A stretch of 64,000 nucleotides of DNA from Pseudomonadota bacterium (GTDB taxonomy: Bacteria > Pseudomonadota > Alphaproteobacteria > Rhizobiales > Xanthobacteraceae), in the NCBI GenBank assembly GCA_023451825.1, contig JAEXYA010000048.1, forward strand, positions 1 through 64,000. The letters run 5' to 3'. Under the pieces are notes generated by a model, which was given only the letters and a program-made list of their open reading frames with translations, ran no database searches and was not told the DNA's origin. Position numbers and translations under genes: made by a program. Every line of letters starts with the position of its first letter. The stretch's first letter is position 1. Positions 18,545 through 27,034 of the stretch are shown piece by piece.

Positions 18545-18641
18545 GGTTCACTCTCCGTTTGATATGCGACTGTCCAAATGACGGTTGAGGATGTGTCAGT
18601 CCGACAGTGCCGACGGAATTATCTGCGAGGTCATGCTCGCA

Positions 18642-19289
18642 TTATTCCTGCGGAAACATACCGAGATAAGGCTCGGCTTCTTTCAACACGCGCGCGACCG
18701 ACGGCCGCGCTGACAGACGCTGCAGATAGGCGAATGCGCGCGGATGGGTCTCCGCATAAGGCATGATCTTGTTGGCGTAGAACAGCGGCGGCATTGCCGC
18801 ACAATCGGCAAGCGTGAATGCATCGCCCATGGCCCACTCCCGATCGACCATCGCCTGTTCGATGATGTCCAGCGCAAGACGCAGCTTGGTCTTGGCCTCA
18901 GCGACGCCATGCGGATCCTTCGCATCCGCGGGCCGAATCCTGTCACCGACGATCGCCTGCATGTGCGCATGAAGATGCAGATCGAAGAAACGATCGCGCA
19001 GCCGCGTCTTCAAGCCGGGATCACCATCCGGAATGAAGCGTGTCGCGCCGGGATAATGATGATCGAGATAGTCGATGAGGATGGTCGCCTCAGGCACGAT
19101 CTCGCCACGTACCTCATCCTGCAGCACTGGGAACTTGCCGATCGGCCATAGTTTGAGCAGCGCCGCACGCTGATCGGGATCGCCGAGATTGACATTGTTC
19201 GGCGTGAACGGCGTGTCGTTCTCATACAGCGCGATCAGCGCCTTCCAGCAATAGGACGACAGCGGATGGTAATGCAGGGTCAGTGACAA
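18642..19289 (-). CDS. Glutathione S-transferase family protein
   Basis: The 215-residue product has an N-terminal thioredoxin-like domain (LTLHYHPLSSYCWKALIALYE, GKFPVLQDE around the cis-proline, PEATILIDYLD) and a helical C-terminal domain with FTLADCAAMPPLFYAN. The start is a TTG at 19289; GGAGA lies about six bases upstream and the protein then begins LSLTLHYH as expected. A longer frame with ATG far upstream would add over 120 residues without GST character. SSYCWK puts a Cys near the active site, suggesting a cysteine-type GST, though this is uncertain. Confidence 0.88.
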   Translation of the reverse strand: MSLTLHYHPLSSYCWKALIALYENDTPFTPNNVNLGDPDQRAALLKLWPIGKFPVLQDEVRGEIVPEATILIDYLDHHYPGATRFIPDGDPGLKTRLRDRFFDLHLHAHMQAIVGDRIRPADAKDPHGVAEAKTKLRLALDIIEQAMVDREWAMGDAFTLADCAAMPPLFYANKIMPYAETHPRAFAYLQRLSARPSVARVLKEAEPYLGMFPQE

Positions 19290-19396
19290 GAGCGTTCTCC
19301 GGGGATCGGGCGACAGGCCATCTGTCGGGATATGCCTAAAAGACGAATGACAACGCCCCGGTCCGACATGCCCGCGCTCCAAGTCAAAGTCGAACG

Positions 19397-19429
19397 CAAC
19401 GGCCGGGCTTGTCCCGGCCGTTGTTTTTT
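19397..19429 (+). terminator. Strong hairpin with T run, plus orientation, upstream of the TonB receptor
   Basis: CAACGGCCGGG (19397-19407), loop CTTGT, CCCGGCCGTTG (19413-19423), then TTTTTT. It sits between a leftward GST gene and a rightward receptor gene, so no annotated rightward gene ends here. The same hairpin core recurs after the receptor at 21827-21849. Confidence 0.6.
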
Positions 19430-19485
19430 CGGGAGCAGACAAGGGATTGCCCGGAAATGCGCAGTGAAAGCAACCGAATCTCAAA

Positions 19486-19502
19486 ACTAGAACAATACTA
19501 AA
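19486..19502 (+). promoter_or_regulatory. Candidate Irr / iron-control-element box
   Basis: ACTAGAACAATACTAAA matches the inverted-repeat pattern TTTAGAA-N3-TTCTAAA used by Irr in rhizobia at 11 of 14 fixed positions. It lies about 57 bp upstream of the TonB receptor start, a sensible place for a promoter operator. Confidence 0.45.
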
Positions 19503-19559
19503 CAAGCAACCTATAAATGCACAGCGATCCCCTGCTAGCTTCTGGTCAAACATCGGGGG

Positions 19560-21806
19560 ATGGTAATGACGGGCAAGCAATACAGTCTGCACTGGCTTGG
19601 TTTTTCCTGCATGACGTTGGCGGTTCTTGCCGCGTCCCCTCCGGCGCAAGGTCAATCATCAAGCCAGCTCCCGCCCGTGGTCGTCGAACAGGCAAGACCG
19701 CGCGCGACCCCGGTCCGCCCGCAACGCTCGCAGGCGGCACGAACCGCAGCGAGCCGACGCGCAGCGGCCCGCAATCCGGCGGCCCCGGCAGCGGCACCCG
19801 TGCCGTCCGCCACCGCGTTCGAATCCGGCACCGGCCCCGTGCAGGGCTATCTCGCCGGGCAAAGCACCACCGGCCTGAAGACCGACACGCCGCTCCGCGA
19901 AATCGCGCAGTCGGTGTCTGTGGTCACCGCGGATCGCATGACCGATCAGGGCGTCACCAATGTGCAGGAGGCGATCCGTTATGTCCCCGGCGTGTTCGCC
20001 GATGCCTATGGGACGGATTCGCGCGGCGACTATCCGCGCATCCGCGGACAGGATCCCAACATCTTTCTCGACGGCACCCGCGTGGTCGACACGTGGCGCA
20101 CCAGCGAATGGCGACAGGAGCCCTATATGCTGGAGCGGGTCGAGGTGTTTCGCGGCCCCTCCGTGCTCTATGGCGACACGTCGGTCGCAGGGCTGATCAA
20201 CCTGATCTCGAAACGTCCGCGCGCGGACGGCTTCAACGAAGTCGGCGTGCTGTTCGACAATTTCGGGCGCAAACAGATCCAGCTCGACACCACCGGCAAG
20301 CTGACCCGCGACGGCGAATGGCTGTATCGCTTCGTCGGCGTCTTCCGCGACGGTCACATGCAGACCGACTTCGTGCCCGACGACCGCATCCTGCTGGCGC
20401 CGTCGCTGACCTGGCGACCGACCCAAAATACCAGCTGGACCGTCCAGGGCTTCTACCAGAAGGACAAATCCAGCAGCGCGACCGCTTTCCTGCCGCATGA
20501 AGGCATGCTCTATCCCGGCCCCAACGGGCTCATTCCGATCACGCGCTTTGCAGGTTATCCCGGCTTCGACGAGTATCGCACCGAGACCGTCGCTGTCGGC
20601 AGCATCTTCGAGCATCATTTCAACAATGCGGTGAAATTCACGCAGAACCTGCGCTACGCCCACAACAACGGCGTCTATCGCAGCGGCTATGCGAACAGCT
20701 TCTCGGCCGACCCGTTCCTCGATCCCGAGCGACGGACCGTTGCGCGCATCCTCTACAATACCGAGATGAAGCGCGACACGCTGACCATGGACAACAATCT
20801 GCAGCTCAAGTTCTACACCGGCCCGGTCCATCACAAGGTTCTGGCCGGTGTCGATTTCCGCGAGATACACGAACGCAGCCGCACCGGCGGCGCCGAGGAC
20901 CCGACGCCGTTCGACCTCTATGCGCCGGTCTACACCACCACCGTCGCGCCTGAGCTGTTCGACGATCCGCGCCTGCGGCAGAATCAGCTCGGCCTCTATG
21001 CGCAGGACCAGATCCGCCTCGGCCCGTGGCTGGCCACGCTCGGCATCCGGCAGGATTTTGTCGGCAGCTATGCGGTCGGCAGCCCCGACGAAGACACCCG
21101 CGCCACCACCGGCCGCGCCAGCCTGATGTATGAGACGCCGTTCGGCTTCAATCCCTATGTGACCTATGCGACGTCGTTCAATCCGGTGTTCGGCGCGAAT
21201 GTCTGCTTCGGCCCCTGCAAGGCGCAGCGCGGCGAAATCTACGAGGTCGGCTTCAAATATAATCCATTCGCAGGCACGTCGATCAATGGCGCGATCTTCG
21301 ACACGGTGGAGAAAAACCGGCTGGCGTCGGGCAACGATCCGCTCAACCCGTTCCTGTCGGTGCAGACCGGCCAGGTTCGCATCCGCGGCGCCGAGCTCGA
21401 AGTCATCACCAAGGTCACGCCGGACCTCAACCTTATCGCCGCCTATTCCTATATCGACGCCCGAGTGGAAGCCGGCGACAATGTCGGCAATCGCGTGGAG
21501 ACGGTCCCGGATCATCAGGCTTCGCTGTGGGGCACCTATCGCCTGGCGGCCCGCGGCCTGCGCGAGGTCACGCTCGGCAGCGGCGTCCGCTATGTCGGCG
21601 CCTCATGGGACGGCGCCGACATATTGCGGACGCCGGACTACACATTGTTCGACGCCATGATCCGCTATGAGACCGGGCCGTGGCGATTGCAGGTGAATGC
21701 CACCAACCTCGCCGACAAGCGGCACATGGCCACCTGCCTCGCCCGCGGCGACTGCTTCCCCGGCATGGGCCGCACGGTGCTGGGATCGGCGACCTACCGG
21801 TTCTGA
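19560..21806 (+). CDS. TonB-dependent siderophore receptor
   Basis: The 748-residue product has a signal peptide (cleavage near QG-QSSS, residue 32), a Pro/Ala/Arg-rich linker, an N-terminal plug (about 105-235: TDTPLREIAQSVSVVTADRM, YPRIRGQ, LERVEVFRGPSVLYGD) and a C-terminal barrel ending in ATYRF with the aromatic last residue. The plug resembles FhuA/FpvA-type ferric siderophore receptors. No signalling domain of the FecA/FpvA type is seen before the plug. A candidate Irr box lies upstream. Ligand unknown; a ferric hydroxamate or catecholate is likely from the family. Confidence 0.93.
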   Translation: MVMTGKQYSLHWLGFSCMTLAVLAASPPAQGQSSSQLPPVVVEQARPRATPVRPQRSQAARTAASRRAAARNPAAPAAAPVPSATAFESGTGPVQGYLAGQSTTGLKTDTPLREIAQSVSVVTADRMTDQGVTNVQEAIRYVPGVFADAYGTDSRGDYPRIRGQDPNIFLDGTRVVDTWRTSEWRQEPYMLERVEVFRGPSVLYGDTSVAGLINLISKRPRADGFNEVGVLFDNFGRKQIQLDTTGKLTRDGEWLYRFVGVFRDGHMQTDFVPDDRILLAPSLTWRPTQNTSWTVQGFYQKDKSSSATAFLPHEGMLYPGPNGLIPITRFAGYPGFDEYRTETVAVGSIFEHHFNNAVKFTQNLRYAHNNGVYRSGYANSFSADPFLDPERRTVARILYNTEMKRDTLTMDNNLQLKFYTGPVHHKVLAGVDFREIHERSRTGGAEDPTPFDLYAPVYTTTVAPELFDDPRLRQNQLGLYAQDQIRLGPWLATLGIRQDFVGSYAVGSPDEDTRATTGRASLMYETPFGFNPYVTYATSFNPVFGANVCFGPCKAQRGEIYEVGFKYNPFAGTSINGAIFDTVEKNRLASGNDPLNPFLSVQTGQVRIRGAELEVITKVTPDLNLIAAYSYIDARVEAGDNVGNRVETVPDHQASLWGTYRLAARGLREVTLGSGVRYVGASWDGADILRTPDYTLFDAMIRYETGPWRLQVNATNLADKRHMATCLARGDCFPGMGRTVLGSATYRF

Positions 21807-21826
21807 ACCAGGCGATCGGCGGCATC

Positions 21827-21849
21827 ACGGCCGGGCTTGTCCCGGCCGT
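21827..21849 (+). terminator. Hairpin after the TonB receptor
   Basis: ACGGCCGGG (21827-21835), loop CTTGT, CCCGGCCGT (21841-21849), followed by TGTCATTTC. It is 21 bp after the receptor stop and nearly identical to the hairpin at 19397-19423. Confidence 0.55.
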
Positions 21850-21897
21850 TGTCATTTCCTAAACAGCCCTGCAACAATCAAGACTGCAGGGCAGGAC

Positions 21898-22701
21898 ATG
21901 ACCAACACGGACGGCAAGGAACAGACCCGCAAAGTGGCATCGGTAACCGGCGCCGCGCGCGGCATCGGGCTCGCAGTGGCGAAGCGGTTTCTCGGCGAAG
22001 GTTATCGGGTCGCCCTGCTCGATATCGAAGGCGAACTGCTCGCCGCCAGCGTCAAGGCGCTGAACGATCCCGACAACACGCTGGCGCTGCATACCGACGT
22101 GTCGGACGAGGCCGCGGTGGCAAAGGCCTTCGCCGAGACGCAGGCCCGCTTCGGCCGCCTCGATGCGCTGGTCAACAATGCCGGCATCGCCAATTTCAAG
22201 CCGGTGCTGGAGACCACGCTCGACGAATGGGAGCGCATCATGGCGGTGAACCTCACCGGCCCGTTCCTCTGCACCAAGGCGGCGGCTCCCTTGATGCGCG
22301 AACATGGTGGCGGCGCCATCGTCAATATCGCCTCGATCTCGGCGCTGCGGGCGTCCACGCTGCGCGTCGCCTACGGCACCAGCAAGGCCGGCATCATCCA
22401 TTTCACCAAGCAATGCGCCGTCGAACTGGCGCTGCTCGGCATCCGCGTCAATGCGGTGGCGCCCGGCCCGGTGGAAACGGCCATGGCCAAGGCCGTGCAT
22501 ACACCGGCGATCCGCGCGGATTATCACGACGCCATCCCGCTCAACCGCTACGGCGGCGAGGACGAATTGGCCGATGCCATCTTCTATCTGTGCAGCGACC
22601 GCGCCAGCTACATCACCGGCCAGATGCTGGCGGTGGACGGCGGTTTCGACGCGACGGGCATTGGCTTGCCGACACTGCGGCGTGAAGGGATCAATGGGTA
22701 A
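21898..22701 (+). CDS. SDR family NAD(P)-dependent oxidoreductase
   Basis: The 267-residue product is a classical short-chain dehydrogenase: cofactor motif TGAARGIGLA near the N-terminus, NNAG near residue 92, a SISALR serine region, and catalytic Tyr159/Lys163 in YGTSK. The acidic residue at the end of the second strand (LLDIEGE) suggests NAD rather than NADP. The ATG at 21898 gives the canonical N-terminus; the frame is open further upstream but overlaps the receptor gene. Substrate not predictable. It follows the receptor by 91 bp, separated by a hairpin, so co-transcription is uncertain. Confidence 0.92.
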   Translation: MTNTDGKEQTRKVASVTGAARGIGLAVAKRFLGEGYRVALLDIEGELLAASVKALNDPDNTLALHTDVSDEAAVAKAFAETQARFGRLDALVNNAGIANFKPVLETTLDEWERIMAVNLTGPFLCTKAAAPLMREHGGGAIVNIASISALRASTLRVAYGTSKAGIIHFTKQCAVELALLGIRVNAVAPGPVETAMAKAVHTPAIRADYHDAIPLNRYGGEDELADAIFYLCSDRASYITGQMLAVDGGFDATGIGLPTLRREGING

Positions 22702-22718
22702 TACTCCGCCTGATATGC

Positions 22719-22804
22719 GTAGGATGGGTTGAGCGTAGCGATACCCATCACCGCAGGCTCCAGTGCTCGTGGTGATGGGTATCGCTACGCTCAACCCATC
22801 CTAC
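22719..22804. repeat. GTAGGATGGG palindromic element, copy 3
   Basis: Starts GTAGGATGGGTTGAGCGTAG and ends CTACGCTCAACCCATCCTAC, with GATACCCATCACC / GGTGATGGGTATC inside. It fills the convergent gap between the SDR and DUF1772 genes, and could act as a bidirectional terminator. Confidence 0.85.
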
Positions 22805-22811
22805 AAGCGCG

Positions 22812-23294
22812 TTACAACTGCCGCAGCGCCTGGATGAACATCCCAAGCGCTGCAGTGGATGTCACCGTGCGCACGTGATTCCAGCCGGTCCACACCGACA
22901 GGTAACGCGACCACAGGCTGGCAGCCTCGCTGCTATCCGCACTTGCCGCGGCCAGCGCGTCGTTCATCGGCACGTTGAAGATGATGGTGACGAGAAACGT
23001 GCCGGCCACATAGAGCAGCGCGCCGGTGACCAGCCAGCCCGATGCGGGGCTGGACCAGTTCAACATCGCGACCACCGCAATCACAACGCAGAGCAGCGCC
23101 GTGCCCATGAAAGCCGCGAGAAATAGCGGGCTCAGGATCGTAGCATTGATGGATTGCATCGCCGCGATACCGGCGGCGGCCGGCAGCTTGCCGAGCGCGC
23201 TCATGATCGTCACCGAGAACACGAAGAACAGTCCGGCCATCAGGCCCGATCCGATCGCTGCCGCGAAGGCCAAACCGAACGTCATTCGCTTCAT
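22812..23294 (-). CDS. DUF1772 membrane protein
   Basis: The 160-residue product has four predicted membrane segments and matches the DUF1772 / anthrone-oxygenase-like family: an N-terminal GSGLMAGLFFVFSV helix, then MQSINATILSPLF, and NVPMNDALA between helices 3 and 4. AAGG lies directly before the first ATG (23294); the second ATG at 23285 is a possible alternative start. It is the last gene of a leftward run that includes the ECF sigma factor, though a large palindrome separates it from the pump upstream. Its activity is unknown. Confidence 0.85.
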   Translation of the reverse strand: MKRMTFGLAFAAAIGSGLMAGLFFVFSVTIMSALGKLPAAAGIAAMQSINATILSPLFLAAFMGTALLCVVIAVVAMLNWSSPASGWLVTGALLYVAGTFLVTIIFNVPMNDALAAASADSSEAASLWSRYLSVWTGWNHVRTVTSTAALGMFIQALRQL

Positions 23295-23330
23295 CCTTCT
23301 TTCTTCTGATCATGCTCCGTCGCCGCTCAG

Positions 23331-23461
23331 CGCTTGTCCCGGACGCGGTGCAGCGCTTTTCGCGCTGCTCCGCAGAGCCGGGACCGTACCGAACACCAGC
23401 GCTTCGTGCGGTCCCGGCTCTGCGAAGCGGCATAAGGATGCCGCATCGCGTCCGGGACAAG
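23331..23461. repeat. Large palindromic element (CTTGTCCCGGACGCG type)
   Basis: CTTGTCCCGGACGCG opens and CGCGTCCGGGACAAG closes the element; AGAGCCGGGACCG / CGGTCCCGGCTCT segments pair inside. At about 131 bp it lies between the DUF1772 and MFS genes. Dispersed palindromes of this type are common in Bradyrhizobium relatives. Confidence 0.75.
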
Positions 23462-23472
23462 ATTCATACCAC

Positions 23473-24672
23473 CTATTCAGCCAGTTGCGGCGAAAGCTCA
23501 CGCGGGCGCAGCGTGGCCATGGAGATGATCAATGCCGCAACCGAGGTCAGCGCGATCGTCAGCACCATCGGTAGTGACGTCCCGTTGAAGAAAAGGCCAG
23601 CGACAGCGATCACCGCGCCACCCGTCAGCATCTGCAGCGTGCCGCCGAGCGCGCTGGCGCTGCCGGCGATGGGACCATGATTTTCCAGCGACAGCACCAT
23701 GGTCGATGGAATCACAAGGCCGAGGAAAGCGAAGGACGTGAACAGCAGCGGGATCAGCACCCACAGGCTGGTGAAGCCGGCCAGCGTGAGCGCCAGCAGC
23801 AGCACGGCGAAGCTCGCATAGGCCATCACAGCGCCCATCACCACGCGCCCCATGCCAAAACGTCCGCCGAGCCGGCTGGCCAGCTGCGACATGCCGATGA
23901 AGCCGACAGCATTGACGGAGAACGCCACGCTGTATTCCGCCAGGCTCATGCCATAGGTCTTCATATAGACGAAGGACGACATCGACAGGAACGTGAAGAA
24001 GCTCGACATGCCGAGGCCGCCGATGAAGGTGAGGCCGAGAAAGTGCCAGTCGCGAAACAGCGTGCCGAAATGGCTAAGCACGCTGCGGACATCGCCGCGA
24101 ATGCGCTCATGCGCGGGCCGCGTCTCCGGCAGCATCACGACAAGGAGCACAGTCGCGATCAAAGCAGCAATCGTGACTGCAACGAACACCGCACGCCAGC
24201 CGAATGGCACGATCAGGAAGCTGCCGCCGAGCGGCGCCAGGATCGGCGAGACCGAGAACACCAGCATCACCAGCGCCATCAGCCGCGTCGCCTCGACGCC
24301 GGTGTGGAGATCGCGAATGATCGCACGCGGGATCACGCCCATGGCGGCTGCGCCCAGCCCCTGCACGAAGCGGAACGCGATCAGTGTTTCCACGCTCGGC
24401 GCCATCGCACAGCCGACCGAGCCGATGACGAAAAGCGCCAGCCCCGCATAAAGCGGCGCCTTGCGGCCATAGACATCCGACAACGGACCATAAGCGATCT
24501 GGCACAGGCCGAAAGCGATGAAATAGGACGTCAATGTCAGCTGCGTGGCCGATGTGGTGGCGCCGAGATCGGTTTCGATATCCGGCAATGCCGGCAGATA
24601 CATATCGATGGCAAAGGGGCCGACGGCACAGAGCAGGCCGAGCACGATGGCATTGCGGGCGAACGGAGACAT
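23473..24672 (-). CDS. Bcr/CflA family drug efflux MFS transporter
   Basis: The 399-residue product has 12 membrane segments and Bcr/CflA hallmarks: GPFAIDMYLPALPDI after the first helix, YGPLSDVYGRKAPLYAG (motif A), RFVQGLGAAA and the proline-rich PILAPLGG region of motif C. I placed the start at ATG 24672; an in-frame GTG lies three codons upstream. It could belong to the leftward unit headed by the DGPF gene, although an 82-bp gap with a CTCTCCCCGC-type hairpin separates it from the VOC gene. Exported drug unknown. Confidence 0.9.
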   Translation of the reverse strand: MSPFARNAIVLGLLCAVGPFAIDMYLPALPDIETDLGATTSATQLTLTSYFIAFGLCQIAYGPLSDVYGRKAPLYAGLALFVIGSVGCAMAPSVETLIAFRFVQGLGAAAMGVIPRAIIRDLHTGVEATRLMALVMLVFSVSPILAPLGGSFLIVPFGWRAVFVAVTIAALIATVLLVVMLPETRPAHERIRGDVRSVLSHFGTLFRDWHFLGLTFIGGLGMSSFFTFLSMSSFVYMKTYGMSLAEYSVAFSVNAVGFIGMSQLASRLGGRFGMGRVVMGAVMAYASFAVLLLALTLAGFTSLWVLIPLLFTSFAFLGLVIPSTMVLSLENHGPIAGSASALGGTLQMLTGGAVIAVAGLFFNGTSLPMVLTIALTSVAALIISMATLRPRELSPQLAE

Positions 24673-24754
24673 GGCAGACACTTTTCAATTCAAGTTTTGA
24701 GCGCGGCAGGCGCGCGCCTCTCCCCGCAAGTGGCGGAGAGAGGCTGGCAAACCA

Positions 24755-25192
24755 TCACTGGTCGGGGCAGTCCTGCGCGGTGTTGATCATCCATGGCACG
24801 CCGAACTTGTCGATGCACATGCCAAAGCCCTTTGACCAGAACGTGGCAGCGAACGGCATCTTCACCTCGCCGCCTTCGGCTAGCGCGTTGAACCACTTTT
24901 CGCCTTCAGCAGCCGTTTGAGCCTGCAGGGAGACGGAAAAGCCTTGCATCTTCTCAAAGCCATTCTGCGGAGAGTCCGATGTCATGACCGCATCGGATGC
25001 CATGATCACCTCGCCATCGATGGAGAGCTGCGCATGCAGCACTTTCTTCGCCATCGAAGCCGGCATGTGTTCGGCGGCCGGCGAACCTTCGACATGCATG
25101 ATCACGTCGATCTTCGCACCGATCGCCTTCTCGTAGAACCTGAAGGCTTCCTCGCAATTGCCGTTATAGAAGAGATAGGGATTGATCTGCAT
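24755..25192 (-). CDS. PhnB-like VOC family protein
   Basis: The 145-residue product resembles E. coli PhnB and other glyoxalase/VOC-fold proteins: MQINPYLFYNGNCEEAFRFYE at the start, EGSPAAEHMP, and the ending KGFGMCIDKFGVPWMINTA. Despite the PhnB name it has no proven phosphonate role, and it is 4 kb from the phn locus. GAGGAGA precedes the ATG. It follows the DoxX gene by 22 bp, so the pair is probably co-transcribed. PhnB-like proteins are frequent partners of ECF sigma factor loci. Confidence 0.9.
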   Translation of the reverse strand: MQINPYLFYNGNCEEAFRFYEKAIGAKIDVIMHVEGSPAAEHMPASMAKKVLHAQLSIDGEVIMASDAVMTSDSPQNGFEKMQGFSVSLQAQTAAEGEKWFNALAEGGEVKMPFAATFWSKGFGMCIDKFGVPWMINTAQDCPDQ

Positions 25193-25214
25193 GGTCGTCT
25201 CCTCGGGTTGAATT

Positions 25215-25607
25215 TCAGGTCCGGATCGGGATCAGCGCACGCACAGCGGGATCACGCAGGTAAAGACCGCCCCACGCCATCACACCGATATAGAGGCCGA
25301 ACAACAGATGCGTGAACAGCGGGCTATCGACCCGCAAATGCGTCGCCATCGCGCCGCCGAGCAGTCCAGTGAGCAGGATCGCGCCGAGGACGGCGGTGCG
25401 CGGAATGGCATAGAGCACGGCACAGGCAAGCGTGATGACGCCCAGGAGCCGCGCCTGCCCTACTGATCCGCTATAGCCGAGCTGCTGCATGGTCTCGGTG
25501 ACTTCCTTGATCGGCACCATCTTGATGCCGCCGTCCATCAACAGAAAAGCGATGACGAGCCCGCTGAGGATGCGGCCGATCCAGAGGGCTGTGCGGGAGA
25601 TGGGCAT
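25215..25607 (-). CDS. DoxX family membrane protein
   Basis: The 130-residue product has four membrane segments and the DoxX pattern: WIGRILSGLVIAFLLMDGGIKM, QLGYSGSVGQARLLGVITLACAVLYAIP and GAILLTGLLGGAMATHLRV, ending near LRDPAVRALIPIR. AAGGA precedes the ATG. Its neighbours are the ECF sigma factor upstream (across a palindromic repeat) and the VOC gene downstream. DoxX proteins take part in redox or thiol stress responses in some bacteria; the role here is unknown. Confidence 0.9.
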   Translation of the reverse strand: MPISRTALWIGRILSGLVIAFLLMDGGIKMVPIKEVTETMQQLGYSGSVGQARLLGVITLACAVLYAIPRTAVLGAILLTGLLGGAMATHLRVDSPLFTHLLFGLYIGVMAWGGLYLRDPAVRALIPIRT

Positions 25608-25688
25608 TGGGGGTCCTTGAGGTCGAAGGTGTCGTTATGAAGAGGACGAATGGGGAAGCACGAACCCGACAGGCGTGCGTCGTTTTTT

Positions 25689-25769
25689 GTAGGATGGGTA
25701 GAGCGAAGCGAAACCCATCATCTATCACGCATGGCATCGATGGGTTTCGCTACGCTCTACCCATCCTAC
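25689..25769. repeat. GTAGGATGGG palindromic element, copy 4
   Basis: Starts GTAGGATGGGTAGAGCGAAG and ends CTTACGCTCTACCC-like TACGCTCTACCCATCCTAC; ACCCATCATC / GATGGGT segments pair inside. Its right end supplies the TAG stop codon (25766-25768, minus strand) of the ECF sigma gene. Confidence 0.85.
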
Positions 25770-27034
25770 GACTGCCCCGCTCTCGCCTTGCTGTCCTCCA
25801 TTAATCGATCGATATGCTTGCGAATATGGTCGGCCTCCGCGGTTGTATTCGCCAGCGCGATCGCGCGATTAAAACTCTCGCGCGCCTCATCGCCACGGCC
25901 GAGTTGCATCAGATAGGCGCCCTGCACGCCAAAGAAGTGGAAGTAATTGGCAAGCTTGGCAGCCAATGGTGCAATCATGTCGAGCGCCGCCTGCGGGCCG
26001 CGCACCTTCGACACCGCCACCGACCGGTTGAGCGTGATCACCGGCGACGGTTGCAGGATTTCGAGCGAGCCATAGAGCAAATCGATCTGCGCCCAATCCG
26101 TATCTTCCGGCTTCGCAGCGCGCGCATGCAGCGCGGCGATGGCAGCCTGGATCTGATAGGCGCCGGTGCGGCGATGGCGCATGGCCTTGTCGATCAGCGC
26201 CAGGCCTTCGGCGATCATCTTGCCATTCCATTGCGAACGGTCCTGGTCTTCCAGCAGGACGACATCGCCATTGGCATCGAACCGCGTCGCCGAGCGCGCA
26301 TATTGCAGCAGCATCAGTGCCGCAAGGCCCATGATCTCGGGCTCGGCCGGGAACAGCTTGAGCAGCAGCCGCGCGAGACGGATCGCTTCCTCGCACAGCG
26401 GCGCGCGCAAATCGGCGCTGTCGCCGCCGGCGGAATAGCCTTCGTTGAAGACGAGATAGAGCATCGCAGCGACGGCGGCGAGGCGCTCGCTGCGCTCCGG
26501 CGCGCCCGGCGCCTCGAACGGCACCTTGTTCTTGGCGATCGCGGATTTGGCGCGGGTGATGCGCTGCTCCATCGCCGCCTCGCTGACGAGGAATGCGCGC
26601 GCGATCTGCTTCACCGTGAGGCCGGACACGATGCGCAGCGCCAGCGCGATCTGCTGCGTGGCCGGTAATTGCGGATGGCAGCAGATGAACAGCAGCCGCA
26701 AAATATCGTCGCGATAATGCGAGCCGTCGAGGCGATCCGCGATTTCGCTCTCGGCGTCGTCGAGATCGGAGATCGCGTGATCGTCGTCAGGCAACGGCTG
26801 CTGGCGCTTGGTGCGGCGGAGATCGTCGATGGCGGTGTTGCGGCCGACCATGATGAGCCACGCCGCGGCATCGCGCGGCGGGCCGTTCTGCGGCCAGGTT
26901 TTCAGCGCGCGGATGCAGGCGTTTTGAAACGCTTCCTCCGCCGTATCAAGATCGCGAAAATAGCGCAGCAACGCGCCGAGCGCCTGGGGACGCGCCGAGG
27001 TCAGGGCCGCATCGATCCAGGCCACATCGGTCAT
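25766..27034 (-). CDS. ECF sigma factor with C-terminal TPR-like extension (ECF42 type)
   Basis: The 422-residue product has sigma region 2 (about 10-75, FRDLDTAEEAFQNACIRALK) and region 4 (about 110-165, LTVKQIARAFLVSEAAMEQRI), then a long helical extension of about 250 residues with RLAAVAAMLYLVFNEGY and repeated helix pairs. This layout, together with an adjacent DGPF gene overlapping by four bases, matches the ECF42 group, in which the extension replaces an anti-sigma factor as control element. No anti-sigma gene is nearby. Its stop codon is provided by the repeat at 25689-25769. Target promoters are unknown. Confidence 0.93.
   Translation of the reverse strand: MTDVAWIDAALTSARPQALGALLRYFRDLDTAEEAFQNACIRALKTWPQNGPPRDAAAWLIMVGRNTAIDDLRRTKRQQPLPDDDHAISDLDDAESEIADRLDGSHYRDDILRLLFICCHPQLPATQQIALALRIVSGLTVKQIARAFLVSEAAMEQRITRAKSAIAKNKVPFEAPGAPERSERLAAVAAMLYLVFNEGYSAGGDSADLRAPLCEEAIRLARLLLKLFPAEPEIMGLAALMLLQYARSATRFDANGDVVLLEDQDRSQWNGKMIAEGLALIDKAMRHRRTGAYQIQAAIAALHARAAKPEDTDWAQIDLLYGSLEILQPSPVITLNRSVAVSKVRGPQAALDMIAPLAAKLANYFHFFGVQGAYLMQLGRGDEARESFNRAIALANTTAEADHIRKHIDRLMEDSKARAGQS

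Noticed and set aside
19659..21515. A 618-codon open frame on the minus strand opposite the first TonB receptor
   Set aside because: Same reason: shadow of a well-supported receptor gene, no recognisable motif and no RBS.
24755..25192. PhnB-like gene as part of the phosphonate system
   Set aside because: The family name comes from an E. coli neighbour with no proven phosphonate function; here it sits with DoxX and an ECF sigma factor, not in the phn locus.
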